Shown here: positions 1-7,335 of the stretch, piece by piece
Numbering within the stretch: position 1 is the stretch's first letter
How the letters are laid out: each line of letters begins with the position of its first letter
The notes under the pieces: model-generated
What the model was told of the DNA's origin: nothing
Seen by the model: only the letters and a program-made list of their open reading frames with translations
Database searches by the model: none
Translations under genes and position numbers: made by a program
Assembly (NCBI GenBank): GCA_018433265.1
Contig: JAHDRO010000403.1
Coordinates: forward strand, 1-11,344
Direction of reading: 5' to 3'
Source: Bacteroidales bacterium
Lineage (GTDB): Bacteria; Bacteroidota; Bacteroidia; Bacteroidales; UBA932
Length of the DNA: 11,344 bases

Positions 1-185
1 AGGACGTTGTTACCTTTACAGGTTCAATGCAGGGAGTAGAGCCTATGGATCTTAGCGGTTCAATGACTTATGTTGCAGAACCAGAAGGACTTAAGATTAC
101 CTTCACAGCAGTTAATGCTGCTGCCAACACTACTCATAGCGGTAAGGCAAATCTAACTCGCAAAGCTGCTCCGGTACAGCAGTAA
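1..185 (+). CDS. 3' end of an unidentified protein gene (partial)
   Basis: The open frame enters from the left edge, with its first full codon at base 3, and ends at TAA 183-185, leaving 60 residues. The other two plus-strand frames are closed by stops early on. The peptide alternates hydrophobic and polar residues (VVTFTGSM, LSGSMTYVA, LKITFTAV), which suggests beta strands, is rich in Gly, Ala, Thr and Ser, and ends in a short basic/polar tail (NLTRKAAPVQQ). This would suit the end of a secreted or envelope beta-sheet protein, but I do not recognise a family and assign no function. The gene converges on tdk with only 6 bases between the stop codons. Confidence 0.6.
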   Translation, partial: DVVTFTGSMQGVEPMDLSGSMTYVAEPEGLKITFTAVNAAANTTHSGKANLTRKAAPVQQ

Positions 186-190
186 AGTAA

Positions 191-218
191 TTTAATCGAT
201 CTTTCTGAGATCGTTAAA
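191..218. terminator. hairpin between convergent genes (putative bidirectional terminator)
   Basis: CGATCT (197-202) and AGATCG (208-213) form a 6-bp stem with a 5-base loop. The stem extends through TTTAA (191-195) and TTAAA (214-218) if T196 is bulged. It lies just after the stop of the left gene and overlaps the last codons and stop of tdk, so it could end transcription from both sides. There is no long T tract, so strength is uncertain. Confidence 0.5.
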
Positions 219-761
219 ACAATGACGACAAACTGGTTCGTAGGTGTCTTTTTCACCAATCATAACCAGTTTGTCGTTTTTTGTTAATCTGTGTGAATAG
301 TGTGCAAGATCTCCGCATTTTACACAAATTGCATGAACTTTTGTAACATATTCTGCAACAGCCATAAGTTCCGGCATTGAACCAAAAGGATTTCCCAGAT
401 AGTCCATATCCAGTCCTGCAACAATCACTCTAATGCCGTTTGAGGCAAGTTGCTGGCAAACATCCACAATAGAACTGTCAAAAAATTGTGCCTCATCTAT
501 TCCTACTACGTCAACATCTGACGCATACAGTAGTATACTTAATGGAGAATCTACAGCTGTAGACCGGATTGCATTTGCATCATGTGATACTACCTCGCTC
601 TCGGAGTATCTAGTATCAATTTTGGGTTTAAATATTTCGACTTTAAGATTTGCAAATTTTGCTCTCCTCAATCGTCTGATAAGCTCTTCTGTCTTACCCG
701 AAAACATTGACCCACAGATTATCTCAATCCAACCGGATTTTTTTGTGTTTTCCAGAAACAT
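192..761 (-). CDS. tdk: thymidine kinase (type II)
   Basis: Phosphorylates thymidine to dTMP with ATP in the cytoplasmic pyrimidine salvage pathway. With the start at 761 the protein is 189 residues, a normal length for the bacterial type II family. Visible motifs are the P-loop GSMFSGKT (residues 17-24), the DEAQFF motif with the likely general base Glu90, and four zinc-ligand cysteines, C146/C149 and C178/C181, in the lasso region. The frame is open upstream to an ATG at 818, but those 19 extra residues ([19 protein letters not shown]) are not family-like, would run into the divergent gene at 802, and lie upstream of the likely promoter. The ATG at 759-761 is therefore preferred. Identity is secure. 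Confidence 0.96.
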   Translation of the reverse strand: MFLENTKKSGWIEIICGSMFSGKTEELIRRLRRAKFANLKVEIFKPKIDTRYSESEVVSHDANAIRSTAVDSPLSILLYASDVDVVGIDEAQFFDSSIVDVCQQLASNGIRVIVAGLDMDYLGNPFGSMPELMAVAEYVTKVHAICVKCGDLAHYSHRLTKNDKLVMIGEKDTYEPVCRHCFNDLRKID

Positions 762-775
762 TTTGTCTATTTTTG
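742..775 (+). promoter_or_regulatory. putative Bacteroidota-type promoter for the 802-2875 gene run
   Basis: TATTTTTG at 768-775 matches the -7 consensus TAnnTTTG. A TTTG at 742-745 lies 22 bases upstream, slightly more than the usual 19-21. The predicted start of transcription near 782 would give a leader of about 20 bases before ATG 802. The elements lie partly inside the 5' end of tdk on the other strand. Confidence 0.45.
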
Positions 776-783
776 TGCTTATA

Positions 784-791
784 CAAAGGTA
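784..791 (-). promoter_or_regulatory. putative -7 element of the tdk promoter
   Basis: Read on the minus strand this is TACCTTTG, an exact TAnnTTTG box 22 bases upstream of the preferred tdk start. The -33 element is unclear: ATTG (810-813 complement) sits 18 bases upstream and would lie inside the first codons of the divergent gene. Its position supports the tdk start at 761 rather than 818. Confidence 0.5.
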
Positions 792-801
792 AAAAGTTCG
801 G

Positions 802-1467
802 ATGTCAAACAATAGCAAAATTGAGGAAATAGGGATTATTCTTGATCAGATTTCACAGGATATTGAGGCGTTGAAGGAGGATGATAAAATAGGCCCGGCC
901 AGATGGGAAGAGTTAATTCTTGCGGCAGAAAGTATTAAATGTAAAATCAATTCACTTTATCTTGAACAGATAGAACTATCGCTTTCTGAATTGAAAAGTC
1001 TTAAGTCAAAAAGTAAAACGGATATTTCAGAGAATGATTGTTCATTGACATCTTTCAGCGTTAACGATCATAAAAAAGAGAAAGAGACTGTGGCAATCGA
1101 TGATGAGGAGGAATTTGAACTTTTTCCGGATAGTGGAGAGTCAATTCTCGATGTTGCAAGAGGCAAAAAACCAGCCTGGATGACAGATATTCCTGGACCA
1201 AAAATAACTGACATTACTGATGGTATTACTCTGAATGATAAATTGTTGTATATAAAGGAACTTTTTAACGGAGATGAACAGCAATACAGGCTAAGTCTGC
1301 AGAAAATCAATGAAATGACATCGCTTGAAGAGGTCATGGATTATACTAAAAATGCATTTCCAGATTGGGATGAAAATTCTTCTTCAGTCTACAGATTTTA
1401 TATGAACATTAGAAGAAAGTTTAATGGCAAAACTATTCATAGTGCCTACGCCTATAGGAAATCTTGA
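802..1467 (+). CDS. conserved hypothetical protein with a C-terminal helical domain
   Basis: A 221-residue protein without signal peptide or membrane segment, so probably cytoplasmic. Residues 1-70 are Leu/Ile/Glu/Lys-rich and look helical, possibly coiled coil. Residues 71-125 are a polar, acidic linker containing DDEEEF. Residues 133-207 look like a compact helical domain ([14 protein letters not shown], then [20 protein letters not shown]). From memory, similar domains occur in Bacteroidales hypothetical proteins beside rsmI, but I know no function. The last 14 codons overlap rsmI in another frame, so the tail after RRKF may be non-homologous read-through. It is the first gene of a run with rsmI and is divergent from tdk. 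Real gene likely, function unknown. Confidence 0.8.
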   Translation: MSNNSKIEEIGIILDQISQDIEALKEDDKIGPARWEELILAAESIKCKINSLYLEQIELSLSELKSLKSKSKTDISENDCSLTSFSVNDHKKEKETVAIDDEEEFELFPDSGESILDVARGKKPAWMTDIPGPKITDITDGITLNDKLLYIKELFNGDEQQYRLSLQKINEMTSLEEVMDYTKNAFPDWDENSSSVYRFYMNIRRKFNGKTIHSAYAYRKS

Positions 1468-2098
1468 GGATATTACTCTAAGGGCTCTCAGAGTACTAAA
1501 AGAAGTCGATACTGTTCTTGCCGAAGATACGAGAACTAGTTCACATTTACTTAAACACTTTGGTATTGCAACAAGACTTGAGTCCCATCACATGCACAAT
1601 GAACATAAAAATGTTGATTTTATATGCAGCAGGATTCTTGGAGGTGAGAATATAGCTTTGATTTCGGATGCAGGAACGCCCGGGATTTCCGATCCAGGTT
1701 TTTTACTGGTGAGATTATGCAGGGATAAAGGAATAGAGGTTGAAACACTTCCCGGAGCCGTAGCGTTAATACCTGCTTTGGTCAATTCTGGTTTGCCCTG
1801 TGACAGATTTTGTTTTGAAGGGTTTCTCCCTATCAAAAAAGGGCGTATTTCGAGGTTAAGGGAGTTAGGTCAGGAGACTAGAACAATTGTTTTATACGAA
1901 TCTCCTTATAGACTTGTGAAGTGTTTGTCACAACTTGTAGAATATTTTGGTGAAGATAGAAAAGCTTGTGTGTCACGCGAACTGACTAAAGTTCATGAGG
2001 AGAACAGACTGGGAACACTGATTGAACTTCGCGACTGGTACTTGGAGCATGAACCAAAGGGGGAGATAGTTATAACAATTGCAGGAAAGCCTGATTAA
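1424..2098 (+). CDS. rsmI: 16S rRNA (cytidine-1402-2'-O)-methyltransferase RsmI
   Basis: Transfers methyl from S-adenosylmethionine to the 2'-O of C1402 in 16S rRNA, fine-tuning the ribosomal decoding centre. It is a 224-residue member of the tetrapyrrole-methylase-like (SAM_MT/YraL) family. Hallmarks are [12 protein letters not shown] (residues 7-18), AEDTRTS (33-39), the glycine-rich LISDAGTPGISDPG (79-92), LPGAVAL (109-115) and YESPYRL. It is shorter than the E. coli protein, apparently lacking the extra C-terminal part, which fits what I recall of Bacteroidota versions. The start ATG 1424-1426 gives the typical [13 protein letters not shown] opening and lies 44 bases inside the preceding gene, implying coupled translation. 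Confidence 0.95.
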   Translation: MAKLFIVPTPIGNLEDITLRALRVLKEVDTVLAEDTRTSSHLLKHFGIATRLESHHMHNEHKNVDFICSRILGGENIALISDAGTPGISDPGFLLVRLCRDKGIEVETLPGAVALIPALVNSGLPCDRFCFEGFLPIKKGRISRLRELGQETRTIVLYESPYRLVKCLSQLVEYFGEDRKACVSRELTKVHEENRLGTLIELRDWYLEHEPKGEIVITIAGKPD

Positions 2099-2107
2099 GC
2101 ATTATTA

Positions 2108-2875
2108 ATGGAGGAGAGAGATATGTGGAGAATAAAAATTTCAAAAACTCGAGCGTCTGGAGTAATGACACTCATTATTGTTGTGTTGACGATTCAGTTG
2201 ATACTTTTTTTGTTTAACAAGCAAGAGGATAATTCATTAAACAAATCATTACAACCCGAGAAAGTGGCAGAGTCAGATTCTGCGAGTTACAGTGCAAAAC
2301 ACTTGAAATCTTATGGCGAAAGGCCGAAAATTCGCATTCCAAACACTACTGCTCAATTACCAGCAAAAAGTGCCAAGTTGGCCGATAGTAGTGCTAAATG
2401 GAAGAGTTACCGGGATATTGCACTTGAAAATATGACAAATGTCAGAACTGATAATCTTAAATCAGAGAAGAGGATTTTAAAATCTATTGAACTCAACAGC
2501 GCTGACAGTGCTACTCTTGTGACATTACCCGGAATCGGGCCTTATTATGCAAAAAAAATAATCCAATACAGAGACAAGCTTGGCGGTTTTGCGGACAAAC
2601 GTCAGCTAATGGATATTTTCGGAATTGATGAGGAACGTTATTCTATGTTTTCTGATAAAATCACTGTTGACACAAATAAAATTCAAAAAATTAACTTAAA
2701 CGAAGCAACTTATGAACAGCTTTCAACTAATCCATACATTGGCGGATATTTGGCTAGGTCTATTATTCGTTTTAGAGATTCGAGAAGTAACGACATAATA
2801 AATCTTGCTTCTCTTGTTGTAGAAAATATTATTAAAAATGAACTATATAATATTTTAAAATTTTATTTTCAGTAA
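2108..2875 (+). CDS. membrane-anchored ComEA-like helix-hairpin-helix protein
   Basis: A 255-residue protein. A basic N-terminus is followed by one membrane segment (about residues 19-36), a Ser/Lys-rich linker (about 37-125) and two helix-hairpin-helix units. The first (about 127-165) contains ELNSADSATLVTLPGIGPYYAKKII, the LPGIGP hairpin typical of ComEA-type DNA-binding domains. The second (195-223) is more divergent, with NPYIGGYLARSI. The topology puts the HhH domains outside the inner membrane, where DNA binding would suit uptake, but the role in this lineage is unproven. ATG 2123 (residue 6) is an equally possible start because GGAGG at 2110-2114 is well spaced for it. The gene follows rsmI by 9 bases and is probably cotranscribed. 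Confidence 0.82.
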   Translation: MEERDMWRIKISKTRASGVMTLIIVVLTIQLILFLFNKQEDNSLNKSLQPEKVAESDSASYSAKHLKSYGERPKIRIPNTTAQLPAKSAKLADSSAKWKSYRDIALENMTNVRTDNLKSEKRILKSIELNSADSATLVTLPGIGPYYAKKIIQYRDKLGGFADKRQLMDIFGIDEERYSMFSDKITVDTNKIQKINLNEATYEQLSTNPYIGGYLARSIIRFRDSRSNDIINLASLVVENIIKNELYNILKFYFQ

Positions 2876-2893
2876 ATATTGTTTTTATCTTTG
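2862..2893 (+). promoter_or_regulatory. putative promoter of the ABC exporter / 5'-nucleotidase operon
   Basis: TATCTTTG at 2886-2893 is an exact TAnnTTTG box. TTTA at 2862-2865, one base from TTTG, lies 20 bases upstream. The predicted transcript starts near 2899, about 40 bases before ATG 2939. The upstream element lies in the last codons of the HhH gene. Confidence 0.5.
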
Positions 2894-2901
2894 CCAATAT
2901 T
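2875..2901. repeat. inverted repeat around the -7 box (possible operator or weak hairpin)
   Basis: AATATTG (2875-2881) and CAATATT (2895-2901) are perfect inverted copies separated by 13 bases, and the -7 box TATCTTTG lies in the spacer. A further AATATT occurs at 2905-2910. The half-sites start 20 bases apart, about two helical turns, which would suit a dimeric regulator. It could also be a weak terminator for the HhH gene or chance in AT-rich DNA. Confidence 0.35.
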
Positions 2902-2938
2902 ACAAATATTTATTTTTTACTTATATTTCTAACAATTT

Positions 2939-3847
2939 ATGAATGTTATTAGCTGTAACAGTGTCGTAAAAAAATTCAATCAATTTACGGCATTGGATGG
3001 TGTGAGCATTGAAGTGCCTCAAGGCACCATATTTGGATTGCTTGGACCTAACGGGGCGGGCAAAACTACATTAATCAGGATTATTACACAGATTACAATT
3101 CCTGATTCAGGTGAAGTTAGGTTCTGCGAAAGGCCTATAACAATTTCAGATGTGACCAGAATAGGGTATCTGCCCGAAGAGAGGGGTTTGTATAAAAAGA
3201 TGAAAGTTGGTGAGCAGTCTGTCTATTTTGCAAGGCTGAAAGGGATGAGCCACGCTGAAGCCGTGAAAGAGCTCAAAGAGTGGTTTATAAAGTTTGGCAT
3301 TCAGAGTTGGTGGAACAAAAAAGTTGAAGAACTTTCCAAGGGAATGGCACAGAAAGTACAGTTTATCACAACTGTACTTCATAAACCTTCACTTTTAATC
3401 CTTGATGAACCTTTCAGTGGTTTTGATCCGGTTAATGTTCAGCTTATAAGGAACGAAATACTTAAAATGAAGGATAACGGGACTTCTGTGATTCTTTCAA
3501 CGCACAATATGGAGTCAGTTGAGGAACTGTGCGACAATATAGCATTGATTAACAAAGCAAAACTTGTTGTTTCTGGAGGTGTTGATGAGATAAGAAAAAA
3601 TTATGGCAAAAATGAGGTTGAGATAATATACCGTTCTTCTGAAATTAGAGAGATTGTCAGCAATGGTTTTTACAGAGTTGTTTCTAACGATATATATAAG
3701 GATGGATATCGTGTGATTATTGAAGTTGATCGGGAAGCATCTTCTTCACAGGTACTTATGGAGCTTCTTAAACAGAACATCGACATAGTTGAATATAGGG
3801 AACTTGTTCCGAGAATGAATGATATTTTTATTAAACTGGTAAGTTAA
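2939..3847 (+). CDS. ABC transporter ATP-binding protein (NatA-like, ABC-2 exporter)
   Basis: The cytoplasmic ATPase that would power the permease encoded next. The nucleotide-binding domain fills about residues 1-215 and has every expected motif: Walker A GPNGAGKTT (36-44), IGYLPEERGLY in the Q-loop region (75-85, with Pro-Glu-Glu rather than Gln, common in this subfamily), signature LSKGM (132-136), Walker B LLILDEP (152-158), D-loop SGFD, and H-loop His189. The C-terminal 85 residues resemble the accessory domain following NatA/CcmA-like ATPases. At 302 residues it is family-typical. The substrate cannot be read from the sequence. It is the first gene of a tight run, 10 bases before the permease. 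Confidence 0.93.
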   Translation: MNVISCNSVVKKFNQFTALDGVSIEVPQGTIFGLLGPNGAGKTTLIRIITQITIPDSGEVRFCERPITISDVTRIGYLPEERGLYKKMKVGEQSVYFARLKGMSHAEAVKELKEWFIKFGIQSWWNKKVEELSKGMAQKVQFITTVLHKPSLLILDEPFSGFDPVNVQLIRNEILKMKDNGTSVILSTHNMESVEELCDNIALINKAKLVVSGGVDEIRKNYGKNEVEIIYRSSEIREIVSNGFYRVVSNDIYKDGYRVIIEVDREASSSQVLMELLKQNIDIVEYRELVPRMNDIFIKLVS

Positions 3848-3857
3848 TTTGCAGGCT

Positions 3858-5174
3858 ATGGATAAAAACAAACTTTTTTTAATTATTTCTAGAGAGTTCT
3901 CTGTAAGAGTCAAGAAAAAATCTTTCATTCTGCTCACAATTCTTACTCCAATATTCATGGCTTTGCTTATTGTTATGCCTACGATAATAATGTCTTTTTC
4001 TCCTAGTGAAAGAGAACAGAAGATACTTGTAGTGGACAGGTCGAGAGAGTGTGAAAAGTATTTTGTTTCAAATGAGGACTATGTATACAGGTTTGATCCA
4101 AATGCGGATATTCAAAGCATTAAGAAGGATCTCGCAACTTCTGATCTTTATGCCATAGTTGAAATATCTCCTATGGATTCAGCTTATAATGTTTCAGTTT
4201 CAACATACTCTAACAAACAGATAAATATTGATACTAAGGAAGAGATTAAAAAATGTGTCGAAAGAGGAATCAGAGATAAAAAACTGGCAGCTTACAATAT
4301 CCAGAATCTCGATTCCATTATCAAAGACATTAATACAAAAATAGATGTTAAAACATATACTGTTAGCGAAGAGGGGAAGGAAAAGTCAGGAATGGTAGAG
4401 ATAAATATGGCTATCTCATATTTAGCTAGTTTTTTAATTTACATGTTTATCTTCATGTTTGGATCCATGGTTATGCGGGGAGTTATTGATGAGAAATCCA
4501 ACAGGGTAGTTGAAGTAATCATCTCTTCTGTCAAGCCTTTTGAATTGATGTTGGGTAAAATTATAGGTGTAGGGGCAGTTGCATTGCTTCAATTTCTCAT
4601 TTGGGTAGCTTTAACGTTTGCAATTATTTTTGGAGCTCAGGCTTTTATGGGCGTAGATCTTGCCTCCACAGGCGGAAGTGTTCCTGGAGCATTGCCTGAA
4701 GGTTTTTCTGCTTCTGGCGGAAAAGTAGGAGAAATGCTGACTGCTCTTGCAGGAATTAATTTTGGATATATAATTTTGTCATTTCTTGCATATTTTATTC
4801 TTGGATACTTGCTTTATGCCTCAATGTTTGCTGCCGTTGGCTCTGCTGTAGATAATGAGACAGACACCCAACAACTTACAATTCCAATAACCTTGCCTTT
4901 GATAATTGGTCTATTTTTAATGATTCATGCCTTTAGATTTCCCGACAGCAGTTTATCATTCTGGGGTTCAATTATACCATTTACCTCTCCTATGGTTATG
5001 ATGGCAAGAGTGCCTTTTGGAGTACCTTTATGGCAGATGATTCTTTCTATTATGTTATTGTTAGCTACTTTTATATTTATGACTTATCTCTCTGCCAAGA
5101 TATACAGAGTGGGTATTCTATCATATGGCAAGAAAGCCACATGGAAAGATCTTGTGAAATGGTTGAAGTTTTAA
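3858..5174 (+). CDS. ABC-2 type permease (NatB-like)
   Basis: An inner-membrane partner of the preceding ATPase, 438 residues. One membrane segment near residues 25-47 (ILLTILTPIFMALLIVMPTIIM) is followed by a soluble, probably extracytoplasmic domain (about 48-180) and then five hydrophobic segments in the C-terminal half (AISYLASFLIYMFIFMFG, AVALLQFLIWVALTFAIIFG, IILSFLAYFILGYLLYASMF, IPITLPLIIGLFLMIHAF and the last near the C-terminus). The motif VIDEKSNRVVEVIISSVKPFELMLGKI is characteristic of NatB-type ABC-2 permeases. A Gly/Ser-rich loop (about residues 270-295) joins two segments. The frame also allows a TTG at 3849, but ATG 3858, giving MDKNKLFLII, is preferred. Substrate unknown. Confidence 0.92.
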   Translation: MDKNKLFLIISREFSVRVKKKSFILLTILTPIFMALLIVMPTIIMSFSPSEREQKILVVDRSRECEKYFVSNEDYVYRFDPNADIQSIKKDLATSDLYAIVEISPMDSAYNVSVSTYSNKQINIDTKEEIKKCVERGIRDKKLAAYNIQNLDSIIKDINTKIDVKTYTVSEEGKEKSGMVEINMAISYLASFLIYMFIFMFGSMVMRGVIDEKSNRVVEVIISSVKPFELMLGKIIGVGAVALLQFLIWVALTFAIIFGAQAFMGVDLASTGGSVPGALPEGFSASGGKVGEMLTALAGINFGYIILSFLAYFILGYLLYASMFAAVGSAVDNETDTQQLTIPITLPLIIGLFLMIHAFRFPDSSLSFWGSIIPFTSPMVMMARVPFGVPLWQMILSIMLLLATFIFMTYLSAKIYRVGILSYGKKATWKDLVKWLKF

Positions 5175-5186
5175 TTTAATAGCATA

Positions 5187-5936
5187 ATGTTTAAAAAGGC
5201 AATACTATTTTCACTATCCATTTTTTTCGCCTTAAATACTTTCGCTCAGGAAACGACTTTTCAGTGGAAAGCAACAAGAGTTTTAATGGACAGTACATGG
5301 AATTTTCCTGAAGAGCTGGTCGTAAAAGGAATTATAGATTTTTATAAACCGCAGGTCGATAGTCAAATGCAACAAGTAGTGGGAATTTCTGAGCAAGAGA
5401 TGAGATCTGGAAGACCGGAAAGTCTTCTTTCAAACTTCACAGTAGATGCAATGTTAGAAATTGCTCAAAGGAAAAGCGAAAATAACGTTGACTTTGCGTT
5501 GACTAACTTTGGAGGCCTGAGAGCTCCTATTCCTGCAGGCGAAGTGCGTAGATATGATATCTACTCAACATATCCTTTCGATAATTATCTTGTGATTATT
5601 GATTTAAAAGGGAGCTCTGTCAAAAAACTTTTTAATATTCTGGCAGCAAGTATCGAGCCTTTATCTTCGAATGTTTTTCTTTCCGTAAAGTCTGGTAAGC
5701 TAAATTATGCTTTAATTAATGGGGTTCAGATTGATGATAGAAAGACCTATAGGGTTGCTACTCTTGATTTTCTAATGACCGGTGGCGATAATCTTTATCC
5801 TCTCAAAGAAGCTGTTAAAGTTGAGCAGACCGGTATGCTTCTAAGAGATGTAATTCTTGAGAAAATAGAGTCCTTAACTGCTAATAATCAGAAAATATCT
5901 TCCAAAATTACAAACAGAATAAAAATTGAACAGTAA
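5187..5936 (+). CDS. secreted 5'-nucleotidase C-terminal domain protein (substrate-binding half)
   Basis: A 249-residue protein corresponding to the C-terminal, nucleotide-binding domain of UshA-type 5'-nucleotidases, made as a separate polypeptide. A signal peptide (1-20, KKAILFSLSIFFALNTFA) probably ends before Gln21; there is no lipobox cysteine, so a soluble periplasmic location is inferred. Domain motifs are ESLLSNFTVDAM (78-89), NFGGLRAPIPAG (107-118, the NGGGIR equivalent, with Phe for the second residue), YPFDN (129-133) and FLMTGGDNLYPL (195-206). It has no metal-binding motifs and cannot be catalytic alone. Its TAA shares one base with the ATG of the metallophosphatase gene, so the two halves are probably made together and act as a complex. 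Confidence 0.9.
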   Translation: MFKKAILFSLSIFFALNTFAQETTFQWKATRVLMDSTWNFPEELVVKGIIDFYKPQVDSQMQQVVGISEQEMRSGRPESLLSNFTVDAMLEIAQRKSENNVDFALTNFGGLRAPIPAGEVRRYDIYSTYPFDNYLVIIDLKGSSVKKLFNILAASIEPLSSNVFLSVKSGKLNYALINGVQIDDRKTYRVATLDFLMTGGDNLYPLKEAVKVEQTGMLLRDVILEKIESLTANNQKISSKITNRIKIEQ

Positions 5937-6769
5937 TGAGATTGAAAGTTATTTTAATATTATTAATAACTGCGCTTTTTCTTCCGTATAACACAATTGC
6001 ACAAGAAATAGTGATTCTGCATACCAATGACGTTCACAGTAATGTAGAACCTCTCTCTGGTGGCAGGAATAAAGGAATGGGTGGAGCCCAGAGACGTGCG
6101 AACTATATTCAGAATGTTAGAGAGCGAGAAGATAATGTTTTATTATTGGATGCAGGAGACTATAATCAGGGCACTCCTTATTTTACTTTGTTTAAAGGAG
6201 AGATGGAGGTTATGCTGTACAATGCAATGAAATATGATGCAGTATGCCTGGGCAATCACGAATTTGACAATGGAGAAGCCCAATTGGCAGAGAGGCTCTC
6301 TAAGGCAAAGTATTCTACACTTTGTGCAAACTATGATTTTTCCAAGAGCCCGCTGAAAGATTTAGTTAAGCCATATGTAATAATTGAGAAGGGAGGAAAG
6401 AAAATTGGTATCTTTGGCCTGTTGCTTGACCTAAATGGATATGTTGCAGAATCGGCTCGTTCCGGAATTAAATATTTGGGAGTCATAAGATGTGCCAACG
6501 ATATGGCAAAATATCTCAAATATAAACAAGGATGTGATCTGATAATAGCTTTGACTCACCTTGGGTATAATCACGATGAAGATAGCCGCTCTCCTTCAGA
6601 TATTGATCTTGCAAAGTCGAGCCGGGACATTGATATTATTATTGGTGGTCACACTCACACTTTTCTGGAGGAACCTACTGTTGTAAAAAACAGAAGCGGA
6701 AGAGGAGTAATGGTTACTCAAATGGGGACAGCAGGTGTTTATGTCGGAAGGATTGATTTAAATTTTTAA
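5936..6769 (+). CDS. secreted 5'-nucleotidase metallophosphatase domain protein (catalytic half)
   Basis: A 277-residue calcineurin-like metallophosphatase matching the N-terminal catalytic domain of UshA-type 5'-nucleotidases, which hydrolyse nucleotides to nucleosides and phosphate outside the cytoplasm. A signal peptide (about 1-22, ending TIA) is followed by the metal ligands in order: D32 and H34 (HTNDVH), D75 (DAGDYNQG), N107/H108 (GNHEFD), H208 (THLG), H239 and H241 (GGHTHT). All key residues are present. The protein stops where UshA would continue into its binding domain, which the gene just upstream supplies. Salvage of external nucleotides would fit with thymidine kinase nearby, but they are in different operons, so this is only suggestive. 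Confidence 0.92.
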   Translation: MRLKVILILLITALFLPYNTIAQEIVILHTNDVHSNVEPLSGGRNKGMGGAQRRANYIQNVREREDNVLLLDAGDYNQGTPYFTLFKGEMEVMLYNAMKYDAVCLGNHEFDNGEAQLAERLSKAKYSTLCANYDFSKSPLKDLVKPYVIIEKGGKKIGIFGLLLDLNGYVAESARSGIKYLGVIRCANDMAKYLKYKQGCDLIIALTHLGYNHDEDSRSPSDIDLAKSSRDIDIIIGGHTHTFLEEPTVVKNRSGRGVMVTQMGTAGVYVGRIDLNF

Positions 6770-6780
6770 GAGATTTAATC
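6755..6780. terminator. weak AT-rich hairpin between convergent genes
   Basis: GATTTAAAT (6755-6763) can pair with ATTTAATC (6773-6780) if one T is bulged, with a 9-base loop, across the 5-base gap between two convergent stop codons. GGATT/AATCC (6750-6754 and 6777-6781) offers an alternative outer stem. The stem is almost all A-T, so function as a terminator is doubtful. Confidence 0.25.
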
Positions 6781-7335
6781 CAGATCACTTCCTGTGGTAA
6801 AGTTTTCAGGATGTTTACCCTTAACACCCAAGTCTTTATAATATTGACGAATCTTTCTCAGGTCTTCGTTGACATTGTCAGATAATTCAAACTTAATACC
6901 TCTGCTTATTTCTTTTTTTCCCCAATCAAAATAACCAAGATAAACGGGGACATTTGCTGCTTTTGCAATAATGTGAAATCCGGTTTTCCATTTTTCGACT
7001 TTATCTCTTGTTCCTTCAGGAGCAATAGCAAGGTGAAGATGATCAGTATTGTTGAATGCCTCTATAACTTGTCTGGTAATAGTTGACGGGTGCTTTCTGT
7101 CAACCGGAATTCCACCCATACTTTTAAGAATTGGTCCTAAAAAACCCCGGAAAAATTCCTTTTTTATCATGATGTAAGCAGTTGCACCGAATGATTTATA
7201 ATAAAGATATGATATCACAAAATCCCAGACAGAAGTGTGAGGCACACCCAGTATAATGCATTTTGGTTCAGGAACAGGAGGGGTCAACGCTTTCCATCCC
7301 ATAATCTTCAGTAAAAATTTAGCAAGATGCTTCAT
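6775..7335 (-). CDS. short PlsC-type acyltransferase (1-acylglycerol-3-phosphate acyltransferase-like)
   Basis: A 186-residue acyltransferase of the PlsC/LPLAT fold, probably acting at the cytoplasmic face of the inner membrane and transferring an acyl chain to a lysophospholipid-like acceptor. Motif I is HTSVWD (H33, D38, the HX4D catalytic pair), followed by GGIPVDRK (74-81) and PEGTR (106-110). There is no clear transmembrane helix; the N-terminus (MKHLAKFLLKIMGWK) looks amphipathic and may sit on the membrane. The family is certain but the acceptor is not: short members like this may act on other lipids. The start overlaps the stop of the upstream reductase gene as ATGA, so translation is probably coupled, an unexpected pairing. 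Confidence 0.88.
   Translation of the reverse strand: MKHLAKFLLKIMGWKALTPPVPEPKCIILGVPHTSVWDFVISYLYYKSFGATAYIMIKKEFFRGFLGPILKSMGGIPVDRKHPSTITRQVIEAFNNTDHLHLAIAPEGTRDKVEKWKTGFHIIAKAANVPVYLGYFDWGKKEISRGIKFELSDNVNEDLRKIRQYYKDLGVKGKHPENFTTGSDLD

Noticed and set aside
433..792. Open frame on the plus strand inside tdk
   Set aside because: It is the antisense shadow of a well-supported gene and its protein has no recognisable motif.
762..818. 19-residue N-terminal extension of thymidine kinase from ATG 818
   Set aside because: It is unlike the family, crosses the divergent gene's start, and lies upstream of the tdk -7 box; ATG 761 gives the usual N-terminus.
3849..3857. TTG start for the permease gene
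   Set aside because: It would add only three residues; ATG 3858 follows immediately and gives a typical N-terminus.
4650..4740. Gly/Ser-rich segment of the permease as an insertion or frameshift
   Set aside because: The frame continues cleanly into the next membrane segment, and loops of this kind are common between segments in such permeases.
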